DNA of 43,591 nucleotides from positions 1 through 43,591 of the forward strand of contig MDLA01000153.1 of the NCBI GenBank assembly GCA_001730015.1, written 5' to 3'. The first letter of the stretch is position 1; each line of letters opens with the position of its first letter. The translations under genes and the position numbers were made by a program. The notes beneath the pieces were generated by a model, which worked only from the letters and a program-made list of their open reading frames with translations, was not told the DNA's origin and searched no databases. Of the stretch, positions 33,592-42,894 are shown one piece after another. The DNA comes from Chromatiales bacterium (ex Bugula neritina AB1). Its GTDB lineage: Bacteria > Pseudomonadota > Gammaproteobacteria > Granulosicoccales > Granulosicoccaceae.

Positions 33592-36500
33592 TTACTGTTG
33601 AAGGCCCTGGGCAGCCACGTTTTCTGTATCACTATTGGTTGTTGATTTTTCCGGTCTGAACAGATTTTTAAGATCTTCCAGTATCAGGTAGTTGATCGGA
33701 ATGAGCAGTAGCGTAACCAGCGTAGTGAAGAGGATCCCAAAGCCCAGAGAGACGGCCATTGGTATCAGAAACTGCGCTTGCGTACTTTCTTCAAAAATCA
33801 GCGGCATCAGGCCGAAAAATGTTGTCAGAGACGTAAGCAGGATCGCTCTGAATCTGGCTACACCCGCGGCTTTTACTGATTCAAACACCTGCAGACCGGC
33901 ACCGCGTCGCTTGTTGATGTAGTCCACCAGCACAAGGCTGTCATTGATCACCACACCGGCTAACGCCAACATCCCCATGTAGCTCATGATGCTGAGATTC
34001 ATGTTCATCACAATGTGGCCAAGTATTGCGCCAACCACGCCAAAAGGTATAACCAGCATGACCATGATCGGTTGACTGTAGGATCTCAACGGGACCGCCA
34101 AAAGTGCATAAATGGCGCCCAGCACAATCAGAATACCGGTACGAAGGCTGCCAAATGAATCGCGTTGTTCACGAGCTTCCCCCTCCAGGCTATAAGAAAC
34201 GCCCGGATAACCTTGCAGCAGCGCTGTCAGGTCGGTGTTGAGTTCCTGTTTTATGGATTCAATATCTGCGGTTTCTTTGTCAGCGTCGGCTTCGATATTG
34301 ATTGTACGGCGCCGGTCCACCCGTTTGATGGTGGCAAAGCCGCGGCCCCAGGTTGCCTCGGCCACTTCGGAAAATGGCACATCAATATTAGCCGGGGTTC
34401 GAATACGCATAGTTTGTAAGCTGTCCAGAGACTGGCGTTCGCTTTCGGGATAACGCACCACCACACGCACTTCATCGCGATCGCGCTGAATGGTTTGCAC
34501 TTCAAAGCCAAAAAATGCCTGCCGAACCTGTTCGGCCAGATCCAGCAGAGTCAGGCCCAGTTGCTGTGCTGCCGGCTTGATGTTGAGCTTGATCTCCTGC
34601 TTGCCGTCGGCGAAGCTGTCAGTGATGTCGTTGACTCCCGGGTAGGTGGCCAGCCGCCCTTTAACTTCAGAGGCCAGCAAACGCAGTTGTTCGAAATCCC
34701 GCCCGGATAACTGCACGTTAATTGGTGAGCCACCGCGACCGATTTCTGCGCGGTAGTTGATCTCGCGTGCGCCGGGGATATCGCCTATCGCGCGCCGCCA
34801 CTCCCCGACCAGTTGACTACTGCTGACATTCAGCGTGCGTTCTTCCGGGGGAGTTATTTCAAACATTACCCGGCCGAGATGCGATTGTCCGCCGCTGCCG
34901 CCCTGTGATCCGGCAACGGACATAATCCCCTCGATAATGCTCGCGTCAGTCGTTGGATCAATGTACTTCTGCTGCAGCGCTACGGCCGCATCATTGATCT
35001 TCTGTATATGTTTTTGTGTTACCTCGAACGGTGTGCCAGCGGGCATAGTGAGCGAGGCATTGGCAATTTCACTTTGGATACGCGGAAAAAATATAAATCG
35101 CACGTGGCCGGAACTGACCAGGCTGAAAACAATAATGGCTGTGCCCACAAAAACCGACAAAGTTAGATACCGCTGCCGCAGGCAGGCAGCGAGTGCGGGC
35201 TGATACCAGTGGCGAATAGCCCATTCCAGCGCATCGGCTATCTTGTGTTGCAGTCGGGCAAAGAGGTTTGGCCGGGTTTTCTTATGAAAATTCAGGTGCT
35301 TCATGTGTGCTGGCAGCACCAGCTTGGATTCAATTAGCGAAAACAATAAAACCGGTATAACAATCATTGGAATTTGCGCGAAAATCTTTCCCCGCATTCC
35401 TTCAATCATCAGTAAGGGGGTGAATGCCGCAACAGTAGTTAAAATCCCGAAAGTCACTGGAATAGCAACTTCCTGAGTACCGGCGATAGCAGCTTCCAGC
35501 GCGTTGGGGTTGCGACGCATGTGCGTATAGATATTTTCACCGGTTACAATTGCATCGTCGACCACTATGCCGAGCACTAGGATAAAGGCAAACAGGCTGA
35601 TCAGGTTGATCGTAACACCGATCTCCGGCATCAGCGCCAGACCGCCCATGAAGGATACCGGAACGCCTATAAAAACCCAGAACGCTACCCAGGACCGTAG
35701 AAATAACGCGAGCAGAACGATAACCAGCAAGCCGCCTTGCATAGCACTTTTGTTCAGTGTTGAAAGGCGGGCTTTTACAATACGCGAGCGATCACGCCAG
35801 TAACCGAGAGTAACGTTTTCAGGCATCGCAGCTTGTGCGATGGGCAAATAGTTTTTTACTTCATCGGCAACGGTGATAGCACTTTGGTTGCCAGAGCGAT
35901 ATATATCTATTTCGATACTATTGCGGCTGTTATAGCTTTGTTCAAGCGGGTTTTCTTCAAAGCCGTCTGATAATCTGGCTATATCGGCCAGAGTGACACG
36001 GGTACCATCTTCACTACTCATTATGAGTGTGTCGGAGAAATCTTCTTTACTGTAGTGCTGGCCATTTGTGCGTATCAATACTTCGCCGCCAGCGGTGCGG
36101 ATAGCCCCGGCAGACATATCGATAGATGACTGCCGGATAGCGCTGGCAACCTTCGCGAATGTAAGGCCGTATTCACGTAAGGTCTGTTCACTTATTTCAA
36201 TAGCCAGTTCAAAATCGCGTACCCCGGATAAACTCACTTGCGAGACATTAGGCAATTGTTCCAGATCATCGCGAACCTGATTGCCGAGTTGCCGAAGTTC
36301 TTTTTCTGACAGGTCTCCAGCAATAATAACGCTGATTACCTCGCGCTTGCGCTCCGGGACATAGATAGACGGTTCATCTGCATCGGCCGGAAATGTATTA
36401 ATCTGATCGACGCGTTGCTGAACATCTTCGAGAATTTTATCGATGTCGGCATCTGAGTTAATATTGATTCTAACAGTGCCGAGATCTTCGGCAGCTGTCG

Positions 36501-36750
36501 AGGTGAGTGATTTTATCCCTGCAATATCCTGAATCGCCTCTTCGACCTTTATCGTAATCGATTCTTCGATTTCAGTAGGAGAAGCGCCTCTATAGGGAAC
36601 CCTTACATTAACTACATCCAGTTCGAAAGACGGGAAAACCTCTAGTGGTATCCGGTTGTTCAGAGCGTGCAAGCCCCAGAAGATGATTCCTGCCATCAGC
36701 AGGTTGGCGGCAACTCCGTTGCGGGCGAACCAATTGATCATAGAATGCAT
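33592..36750 (-). CDS. RND-family efflux permease (HAE1-like)
   Basis: A proton-driven inner-membrane pump subunit of 1052 residues with twelve membrane helices in two repeats and two large periplasmic loops. The start NWFARNGVAANLLMAGIIFWG is typical. Family motifs include FPSFELDVVNVRVPYRGASP, GIVVDDAIVTGEN (D398/D399, the proton-relay pair of AcrB), and SYMGMLALAGVVINDSLVLVDYIN. The second half lacks extra insertions. ATG 36750 has GGGGA upstream. It lies 13 bases after the membrane-fusion gene, so the two are co-transcribed. No outer-membrane channel gene is present, so a shared TolC is likely (inference). Substrate unknown. Confidence 0.93.
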   Translation of the reverse strand: MHSMINWFARNGVAANLLMAGIIFWGLHALNNRIPLEVFPSFELDVVNVRVPYRGASPTEIEESITIKVEEAIQDIAGIKSLTSTAAEDLGTVRININSDADIDKILEDVQQRVDQINTFPADADEPSIYVPERKREVISVIIAGDLSEKELRQLGNQVRDDLEQLPNVSQVSLSGVRDFELAIEISEQTLREYGLTFAKVASAIRQSSIDMSAGAIRTAGGEVLIRTNGQHYSKEDFSDTLIMSSEDGTRVTLADIARLSDGFEENPLEQSYNSRNSIEIDIYRSGNQSAITVADEVKNYLPIAQAAMPENVTLGYWRDRSRIVKARLSTLNKSAMQGGLLVIVLLALFLRSWVAFWVFIGVPVSFMGGLALMPEIGVTINLISLFAFILVLGIVVDDAIVTGENIYTHMRRNPNALEAAIAGTQEVAIPVTFGILTTVAAFTPLLMIEGMRGKIFAQIPMIVIPVLLFSLIESKLVLPAHMKHLNFHKKTRPNLFARLQHKIADALEWAIRHWYQPALAACLRQRYLTLSVFVGTAIIVFSLVSSGHVRFIFFPRIQSEIANASLTMPAGTPFEVTQKHIQKINDAAVALQQKYIDPTTDASIIEGIMSVAGSQGGSGGQSHLGRVMFEITPPEERTLNVSSSQLVGEWRRAIGDIPGAREINYRAEIGRGGSPINVQLSGRDFEQLRLLASEVKGRLATYPGVNDITDSFADGKQEIKLNIKPAAQQLGLTLLDLAEQVRQAFFGFEVQTIQRDRDEVRVVVRYPESERQSLDSLQTMRIRTPANIDVPFSEVAEATWGRGFATIKRVDRRRTINIEADADKETADIESIKQELNTDLTALLQGYPGVSYSLEGEAREQRDSFGSLRTGILIVLGAIYALLAVPLRSYSQPIMVMLVIPFGVVGAILGHIVMNMNLSIMSYMGMLALAGVVINDSLVLVDYINKRRGAGLQVFESVKAAGVARFRAILLTSLTTFFGLMPLIFEESTQAQFLIPMAVSLGFGILFTTLVTLLLIPINYLILEDLKNLFRPEKSTTNSDTENVAAQGLQQ

Positions 36751-36763
36751 GCTTGATCCCCGT

Positions 36764-38200
36764 CTAATTTGCGACAGCGTTGCGTTTTAGATATTCACGT
36801 AGCCAGTCTGGCACGGGTTCTCCGGCTGCCAGTCGTGACTGCATGCGAGCTACCACTGGCGGGGGTAACTCTTCACCCGCGTCTATCATAGTTTTAAAGC
36901 GCTGTAGATGATTGACGCCCTGCTGATTTTCTCCGTCGTCGCCTGCTGTGTTAACTGGCTTTTTGCTGAGCTCGGGCGAGGTAACGGAATCGTTGTCTAT
37001 AGAGCTGCTGATAGCGGATGGCCGTTTTTTAGTTCGTTCGAGAGGCGGTGCAACACCATCAATCGTCGCTCTGACACGCGTGCCATTGGTCACCGTGCCC
37101 AATGCAGTCAGGCTGATGATGTCGCCTTCCTCCAGACCATCGGAAATCACAGCTACTTCAGAGTCCTTCCATGCAACTTGTACTTGCCGGGTTTGCAAGG
37201 TGTTGAGATCATCGACCCGTAGCACTTCCGAATCTTCGCGCAGGGCTGAGCGCGGAATTACGATGACATCGGTAAGCGTGCGTCCGGTAATATCTGCACC
37301 AACGTATTGGCCGAGCAGCAGCGGCGGTTTTTCAGCTCTATTGACGGAATAGGGTCGATCGACTTCAGCTACAACATACAACTGACGCGTACGTTCATCG
37401 ATTGCGCCTTCTGTTCGAATAATATTTCCCTCCCAGCGGTGCCGGGTCCCGCCAATCTCGGCGTGCAGAGTGACCGTTACCGGTTCAGCGCCATCGACAG
37501 GCAGATTGACAAACGCCTGTTGCTGGTTGCTCAGTGGCAGGCGTACGTGGGCGGTATCGGTCGAGTAAATGCTGGCAAGTATTCCGCCTTTGTTGACATA
37601 CTGACCGAGGTCAACCTGCTTTTGCCTGATCCGCCCGTCGTAGGGAGCAACAATTCTGGTTCGATCGAGGTCCAGTTGTGCGCGTTCCACTTGTGCTTTG
37701 GCACCAGCGAGGGAAGCTCGGGCGGCTGCCAGTTGTGGTTTTCGCAGAGTCAAGTCGGAGGGTTTTCCGCTACGGCCAAGTCGTTTCCAGTCTGCAGCTG
37801 CCTGTTCAGAACGGGCAGTTTCTTCTGCCAGTGCAGCTTTTGATTGCGCGAAGGTTGCTTGAGTCAGAGTCACGGCAATTTCGTAGTCGCGTGGATCGAT
37901 CTCCAGTAGAACGTCACCACGCAGGAAAGATCCGCCAACTACAAAGCTCGGGGAAACCGAGATGATGGTGCCAGCTACCTCTGAGACAATAGAGCCTTCT
38001 CTGGATGCGCTGACTGACCCCTGAGCTTTGATAACAACGGGGAAATCGGTTTTTTTAACGGTAGTCGCGTCAATACTGGTTGTTGGTTTGAATTGTGGGC
38101 GTTTGGCGGCTTCAGGTTTGTTGTTGATCAGTATTCTGGCGGTGACCAGGCACACACCGATCACCAACATTGGCAACACTATTTTAAGCAACAGTTTCAT
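36764..38200 (-). CDS. RND efflux periplasmic adaptor (membrane-fusion protein) with C-terminal extension
   Basis: Bridges the RND pump and an outer-membrane channel. The 478-residue protein has an N-terminal anchor (about 5-26). A lipoyl half follows (VIKAQGSVSASREGSIVSEVAG), then a coiled-coil hairpin (about 105-175, TLTQATFAQSKAALAEE to QVERAQLDLDRT) and the second lipoyl half IVAPYDGRIRQKQVDLGQYV. Beta-barrel and membrane-proximal domains complete the core. About 85 residues follow residue 395 (a Ser/Asp-rich linker, then LQRFKTMIDAGEELPPPVV and VPDWLREYLKR), more than the usual HlyD-type ending. It is the middle gene of a three-gene unit. Confidence 0.9.
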   Translation of the reverse strand: MKLLLKIVLPMLVIGVCLVTARILINNKPEAAKRPQFKPTTSIDATTVKKTDFPVVIKAQGSVSASREGSIVSEVAGTIISVSPSFVVGGSFLRGDVLLEIDPRDYEIAVTLTQATFAQSKAALAEETARSEQAAADWKRLGRSGKPSDLTLRKPQLAAARASLAGAKAQVERAQLDLDRTRIVAPYDGRIRQKQVDLGQYVNKGGILASIYSTDTAHVRLPLSNQQQAFVNLPVDGAEPVTVTLHAEIGGTRHRWEGNIIRTEGAIDERTRQLYVVAEVDRPYSVNRAEKPPLLLGQYVGADITGRTLTDVIVIPRSALREDSEVLRVDDLNTLQTRQVQVAWKDSEVAVISDGLEEGDIISLTALGTVTNGTRVRATIDGVAPPLERTKKRPSAISSSIDNDSVTSPELSKKPVNTAGDDGENQQGVNHLQRFKTMIDAGEELPPPVVARMQSRLAAGEPVPDWLREYLKRNAVAN

Positions 38201-38247
38201 AGATCCGTTCTGGTTTGCTTTGCAGGGGGAATTTTTATAACAGGAGC

Positions 38248-38523
38248 TTAATTGCCGATCGAGAACATCGATTGCAGATCGTGTCTGGAGAATGCACGAA
38301 ACGCCAGCATTGTTTCGCTGTGGGTTATGGCATCAATCGTGGCCAGCTCCGCAGTGACTAGATCTGCCAGAGCGTCGTTATCCGGCACACGTGCGATGGC
38401 CACCAGATCGAAGTTGCCACTCACTGAATACACTTCCGAAATGCCTTTGCGGGATGCCAGATCTTCAGCCAATGATTTCACGCTACCGCGTTTTGCTCTT
38501 AGCAAGAGTATTGAAGTGACCAT
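38248..38523 (-). CDS. Stand-alone Lrp/AsnC-type RAM domain protein
   Basis: The 91-residue product is only the effector-binding half of Lrp/AsnC regulators, without the DNA-binding helix-turn-helix. The sequence TSILLLRAKRGSVKSLAEDLA, then GISEVYSVSGNFDLVAIARVPD and FRAFSRHDLQSMF, follows the alpha-beta-beta-alpha-beta RAM fold, including the GxxDLVAI strand. ATG 38523 gives the expected length; an upstream frame to 38598 would add 25 atypical residues. It is first in an apparent operon with the RND adaptor (47-base gap) and permease. A role in sensing an amino acid or similar ligand for that operon is speculative. Confidence 0.85.
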   Translation of the reverse strand: MVTSILLLRAKRGSVKSLAEDLASRKGISEVYSVSGNFDLVAIARVPDNDALADLVTAELATIDAITHSETMLAFRAFSRHDLQSMFSIGN

Positions 38524-38650
38524 GATTGTATTCCGTTCCCAAACCTTAAGTATAACGGCTGCTGGCGTATTTGCGCAGAAGGCTTTACCAAGTGGCAAAT
38601 ATCCACTTAATTTTGCACCGAATCTGCATTTTTCAATGGCTTGAACTACG

Positions 38651-38669
38651 CTTAAACAGTAAGTTTAAG
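38651..38669 (+). promoter_or_regulatory. Hairpin touching the ribosome site of the small lipoprotein gene
   Basis: CTTAAAC (38651-38657) pairs exactly with GTTTAAG (38663-38669) around AGTAA. The 3' arm overlaps the purine-rich AAGGGG (38667-38672) that precedes ATG 38684. It could be a DNA operator or an mRNA structure affecting translation. Confidence 0.35.
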
Positions 38670-38683
38670 GGGCTGAACGATCA

Positions 38684-39181
38684 ATGAAACTCTATACTGG
38701 CCTGTCGAAATCTGCTGCAATCGCTGCTGCCTTTTTATTCGTGATATCCGCCTGTGGTGGTGACGATGCAGCAGAGCCCGTGCAGGCGGCCGATACCGTG
38801 CAGTTTGATGGAGCTGATCCCGCAGATGCGCTTCAGTGCGCTGCGCCGGTATTTGATCGCGCTGAACTGCTATATACCGAAATAGATCGTCAGTGGATTT
38901 GCAGTGTTAGCAGCGCGCAAGCAACGTTCACTGATGAGTTGTTCTTCATGCGTTCCGGTACGGCTGTATTCAGCCGTTTCGGGCAGGTTTACTGGAATCG
39001 CGTAGGCAGTATTAGCGCCAGTGCCGGTGAAATCACAATAGCCTCCCCCACTATAGAGTCGCGTGTATTAAGTGAAATCAGTTCAGCTAATACGGTCCTG
39101 CAGTTTGCGATGAACCAAGGCGCAGCGGAAGAAAACTATGATTGTGTGCTGGCGGGCCGTGAAGTTAATATCCAACTCTAG
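38684..39181 (+). CDS. Small lipoprotein of unknown function
   Basis: A 165-residue protein with signal peptide and lipobox VISAC (C24), followed by GGDD, which favours the outer membrane by the usual +2 rule (not Asp at +2). Four further Cys residues (in LQCAAPVF, WICSVSS and NYDCVLAG) may form disulfides. No family was recognised. Its TAG stop (39179-39181) is only two bases before a MITE-like insertion, so the last codons are probably original, though the insertion may have removed an older terminator. Transcribed divergently from the RAM/RND operon. Confidence 0.78.
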   Translation: MKLYTGLSKSAAIAAAFLFVISACGGDDAAEPVQAADTVQFDGADPADALQCAAPVFDRAELLYTEIDRQWICSVSSAQATFTDELFFMRSGTAVFSRFGQVYWNRVGSISASAGEITIASPTIESRVLSEISSANTVLQFAMNQGAAEENYDCVLAGREVNIQL

Positions 39182-39183
39182 TT

Positions 39184-39344
39184 AGTGCCCGTCCATAAAC
39201 TAACGCTACTGCAGATCCCTCAGTACACGCAACTATTCACCGACCACCTGTAGTTATTTAGAATGACTAAGCGCCCACATGTGGTAGGCGAAATCTCGCG
39301 CACCTGAGTGGTCCTAGCTACGCCCCAGTTTATGGACGGGCACT
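39184..39344. mobile_element. MITE-like element, 161 bp, 17-bp perfect inverted ends, AGTT duplication
   Basis: AGTGCCCGTCCATAAAC (39184-39200) and its exact reverse complement (39328-39344) bound a non-coding 161-base segment. The flanks are AGTT at 39180-39183 and AGTT at 39345-39348, consistent with a 4-bp target duplication; CTAGTT is shared on both sides if end bases are counted. No transposase frame lies inside. The perfect ends suggest a recent insertion. The mobilising transposase family is not identified here. Confidence 0.8.
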
Positions 39345-39366
39345 AGTTTGTTATGCAACACCAGGG

Positions 39367-40977
39367 TTAATTAGCCAAAATCATATCTGACGCTTTTTCT
39401 GCGATCATTATGGTGGGAGCGTTGGTATTGCCGGATACAATTTCCGGCATTATTGAAGCATCCACAACACGAAGCTTGCCGACTCCATGTACCCTGAGCT
39501 GATCATCGACAACAGCGCTATTATCGTTGCCCATTTTGCAGGTGCCCGCCGGATGATAAATGGTCTGGCTGAATTGCTTCACTGCCAGTTCCAGCTGCTC
39601 ATCAGTTTCGTAGGCGTAGCCCGGAACGTATTCGTCGATGATATGCGGCTCCATTGAGGGTGACGCCGCAATTTTACGTGCGACCTTAAGGCCATTGACT
39701 GCAGTGCGCAGATCGAGCTCTGTCGAAAGGTAATTGGGAGCGATCGACGGGTGGTCCTGCGGGTCGGGCGTTTTGATGCTTATTTCACCGCGACTTTCGG
39801 GTCTCAGTTGACATACAGATGCTGTAAATGCCGAGAAATTGTGCACGCCCTCTCCGGGTTTATCCGCGCTCAGAGGCTGCATATGAAACTGTATGTCAGG
39901 TCGGTCAACTTCGGGTGACGAGCGTGTGAAGATAGTTACCTGACTCGCCGCCAGCGTTAACGGGCCGGTTCGGAAAGCCGCATACTGCATCCCCACCCGG
40001 ATTCGCTTCCAGAGGCTGTTGAGCTCGTCGTTAAGGGTTTGTTCCCGTGTTTTATAAACCACACGGATCTGCAGGTGATCCTGCAGGTTTTTACCGACAC
40101 CCGCTAAATTGTGCACTACCGGAATTCCCAGTGCCTGCAAACGTTTTCCTTCGCCGACGCCGGAGCACTGCAGAATCTGTGGTGAGCCTATCGCACCGGC
40201 AGACAGAATCACCTCGGCAGCAGCAGTTGCCTGATGTGTTTTTCCCTGCCGTGAATATTCAATACCAAAGGCTTCGCGGCCGTTGAACAACACACGGTTG
40301 GTGTGCGCGTTGGTCAGAACCGTGAGGTTGGATCGCTTCATGGCGGGCTTAAGGAAGCCCTTGGCGGTACTCCAGCGCAGACCGTTGTGGGCTGTTTGCT
40401 GAAAGTACCCGATGCCTTCCTGGCGTTCGCCGTTGTAATCATCGTTTTCCGGGATCTGACACTCCGTAGCACCGGCGATAAAATGATCAGCAATAGCACG
40501 TCGCAGGCGCAGATCAGACACTTTTAGTGGCCCGTCGCTGCCGTGGTACTTGCTCTGCCCGCGTGATTGATCTTCCGATTTTTTAAAGTAGGGCAGCACG
40601 CTGTTATAGTCCCAGCCGCGATTGCCCAGTTCTGCCCAGCGATCGTAGTCTTCGTGCTGGCCTCGAACATAAAGCAGACCATTGATAGAGCTTGAACCCC
40701 CCAGCACTTTGCCGCGTGGCCACTGCAGGCGTCGACCGGCAACGCCCGGGTCCGGATCTGTCAGGTAGCACCAGTCGAGTTTTGGATTGTGCATTGTTTT
40801 AAAATATCCAACCGGAATGTGAATCCATGGATTCCAGTCTCTATTTCCGGCCTCCAGCAGCAGGACTTTATTACCGGGGTCCTCAGATAAGCGGTTGGCC
40901 AGAACGCAGCCTGCCGAGCCGGCACCAACGATTATGTAATCGTACTGATCGTGCTTTTTTGAGTCTGACGGTGGCAT
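39367..40977 (-). CDS. GMC-family FAD-dependent oxidoreductase (choline dehydrogenase-like)
   Basis: Oxidises an alcohol using FAD; the family includes choline and other alcohol dehydrogenases. The 536-residue protein opens with YDYIIVGAGSAGCVLANRL (Rossmann FAD site GxGxxG), then LLEAGN. The two GMC signatures follow: PRGKVLGGSSSINGLLYVRG and AGAIGSPQILQCSGVG. The active-site region near the C-terminus has IYHPAGTCKMG (catalytic His) and ASIMPEIVSGNTNAPTIMIAEK. ATG 40977 has GGAA about ten bases upstream; a further upstream start adds a non-conserved leader. It is divergent from the SDR gene, which may share its pathway. True substrate unknown. Confidence 0.9.
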   Translation of the reverse strand: MPPSDSKKHDQYDYIIVGAGSAGCVLANRLSEDPGNKVLLLEAGNRDWNPWIHIPVGYFKTMHNPKLDWCYLTDPDPGVAGRRLQWPRGKVLGGSSSINGLLYVRGQHEDYDRWAELGNRGWDYNSVLPYFKKSEDQSRGQSKYHGSDGPLKVSDLRLRRAIADHFIAGATECQIPENDDYNGERQEGIGYFQQTAHNGLRWSTAKGFLKPAMKRSNLTVLTNAHTNRVLFNGREAFGIEYSRQGKTHQATAAAEVILSAGAIGSPQILQCSGVGEGKRLQALGIPVVHNLAGVGKNLQDHLQIRVVYKTREQTLNDELNSLWKRIRVGMQYAAFRTGPLTLAASQVTIFTRSSPEVDRPDIQFHMQPLSADKPGEGVHNFSAFTASVCQLRPESRGEISIKTPDPQDHPSIAPNYLSTELDLRTAVNGLKVARKIAASPSMEPHIIDEYVPGYAYETDEQLELAVKQFSQTIYHPAGTCKMGNDNSAVVDDQLRVHGVGKLRVVDASIMPEIVSGNTNAPTIMIAEKASDMILAN

Positions 40978-41065
40978 TAAAACTTGTTCCGAAGGGCATG
41001 CAGGAGTAAAAAGTAGCACATCGTATGGTGATATTGCTTCGTCGTAAAGGATAATAGGAATCTGA

Positions 41066-41800
<735 letters not shown>

Positions 41801-41812
41801 CGTTATTATTAC

Positions 41813-41853
41813 CGCAGATCGCTCGAGCAGTTTTTGCGCGACGCCCATCTGCG
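41813..41853 (+). terminator. Possible terminator or attenuator between the SDR and hydrolase genes
   Basis: CGCAGAT (41813-41819) pairs with ATCTGCG (41847-41853) across a 27-base loop and is followed by TTGTTTTT. The long loop weakens the call. If it works, the hydrolase gene would depend partly on read-through or on its own promoter. Confidence 0.3.
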
Positions 41854-41898
41854 TTGTTTTTGAATTGATCACACTTTAACTATGGAAACTTTAATTCG

Positions 41899-42744
41899 AT
41901 GAAACTTCTACGCGTTGGCGCAGCCGGCCAGGAGAGGCCTGCAATAATAGACCCGGACGGAAAAATTCGTGATTTGTCGAGTCATATCAGCGACGTTGAT
42001 GGTAATTCAATTGGAGATGATTCCCTTGCCACGCTGCGAGCGCTGGATCTATCTTCCCTGCCTGAAATCAGCGCGTCGGAACGTATCGGGCCATGTGTTA
42101 ACCGAGTCGGAAAATTCATTTGCATTGGTTTGAATTATTCAGATCATGCCGAGGAATCGGGGCTGGAAGTGCCACCCGAACCAGTGATTTTTTTTAAGGC
42201 GACATCGGCAATCTGCGGCCCGAACGACAACATAGAAACCCCGCGTGACTCTTCGGCACTGGACTGGGAAGTCGAGTTGGCAATAGTGATTGGCAAAGAC
42301 GGTAAGTACATTGATGAGGCCGATGCCAGTGATCATATTGCCGGTTATTGTGTGGTAAATGATGTATCTGAACGAGACTTCCAGATCAAGCGGTCCGGGC
42401 AATGGGTCAAGGGAAAGTCAGCGGATACGTTTGGCCCGACCGGCCCGTGGCTGGTGACCCGCGATGAAGTTAGCGACCCTCAGGATTTGGCCATGACGCT
42501 GGAAGTGAATGGTGAAAGCAGGCAGAGTGGATCAACCTCGACGATGGTGTATCAGGTGCCGTTTCTGGTGTCGTACGTTTCCAGATTCATGAGCCTGCAG
42601 GCCGGCGATATCATTTCCACCGGTACCCCACCAGGCGTTGGAATGGGTATGAGCCCACCCACTTATTTGACAGAAGGTGACGTGGTAACACTGGAAATTG
42701 CAGGGCTTGGCAAGCAACGGCAGGTTGTCGTCGCACCAACCTGA
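41899..42744 (+). CDS. Fumarylacetoacetate hydrolase-family protein, likely 2,4-diketo-3-deoxy-L-fuconate hydrolase
   Basis: The 281-residue FAH-type hydrolase cleaves a C-C bond in a 2,4-diketo acid. Metal-binding residues are E124 and E126 (LDWEVELAIV) and D155 (VVNDVSERDFQ). Family segments include FICIGLNYSDHAEESG, PVIFFKATSAICGPND, GKSADTFGPTGPWLV and STGTPPGVGMGM. This form is often misnamed ureidoglycolate lyase; members next to an SDR of this type act in non-phosphorylating L-fucose or L-rhamnose breakdown, giving pyruvate and lactate. Earlier pathway genes (dehydrogenase, lactonase, dehydratase) are not in the window. ATG 41899 is preceded by GGAAAC at some distance. Confidence 0.9.
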   Translation: MKLLRVGAAGQERPAIIDPDGKIRDLSSHISDVDGNSIGDDSLATLRALDLSSLPEISASERIGPCVNRVGKFICIGLNYSDHAEESGLEVPPEPVIFFKATSAICGPNDNIETPRDSSALDWEVELAIVIGKDGKYIDEADASDHIAGYCVVNDVSERDFQIKRSGQWVKGKSADTFGPTGPWLVTRDEVSDPQDLAMTLEVNGESRQSGSTSTMVYQVPFLVSYVSRFMSLQAGDIISTGTPPGVGMGMSPPTYLTEGDVVTLEIAGLGKQRQVVVAPT

Positions 42745-42788
42745 AGACAGCACTGTTAATCTGTCGGCTATCGAACTACAATAGAGGG

Positions 42789-42811
42789 ATGAGGTCAGCA
42801 ACTGGCCTCAT
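42789..42811 (+). terminator. Compact hairpin between hydrolase and tRNA-Arg
   Basis: ATGAGGTCAG (42789-42798) pairs with CTGGCCTCAT (42802-42811), one G-U included, around a CAA triloop. It ends seven bases before the tRNA. There is no strong T-tract. It may end the hydrolase transcript or mark a processing site for the tRNA 5' end. Confidence 0.45.
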
Positions 42812-42817
42812 TACTGC

Positions 42818-42894
42818 GCGCCCGTAGCTCAGCTGGATAGAGTACCTGGCTTCGAACCAGGTGGTCGGAGGTTCGAATCCTTCCGGGCGCGCCA
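42818..42894 (+). tRNA. tRNA-Arg (anticodon TCG)
   Basis: A 77-nt cloverleaf. The acceptor stem GCGCCCG (42818-42824) pairs with CGGGCGC (42884-42890), with discriminator G and an encoded CCA at 42892-42894. The D-arm is TAGCTCAGCTGGATAGAG. The anticodon stem is CCTGG/CCAGG with loop CTTCGAA, so the anticodon is TCG (reads CGA; the wobble U may extend this). The T-loop is TTCGAAT with a five-pair stem. All arms close cleanly. Confidence 0.97.
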
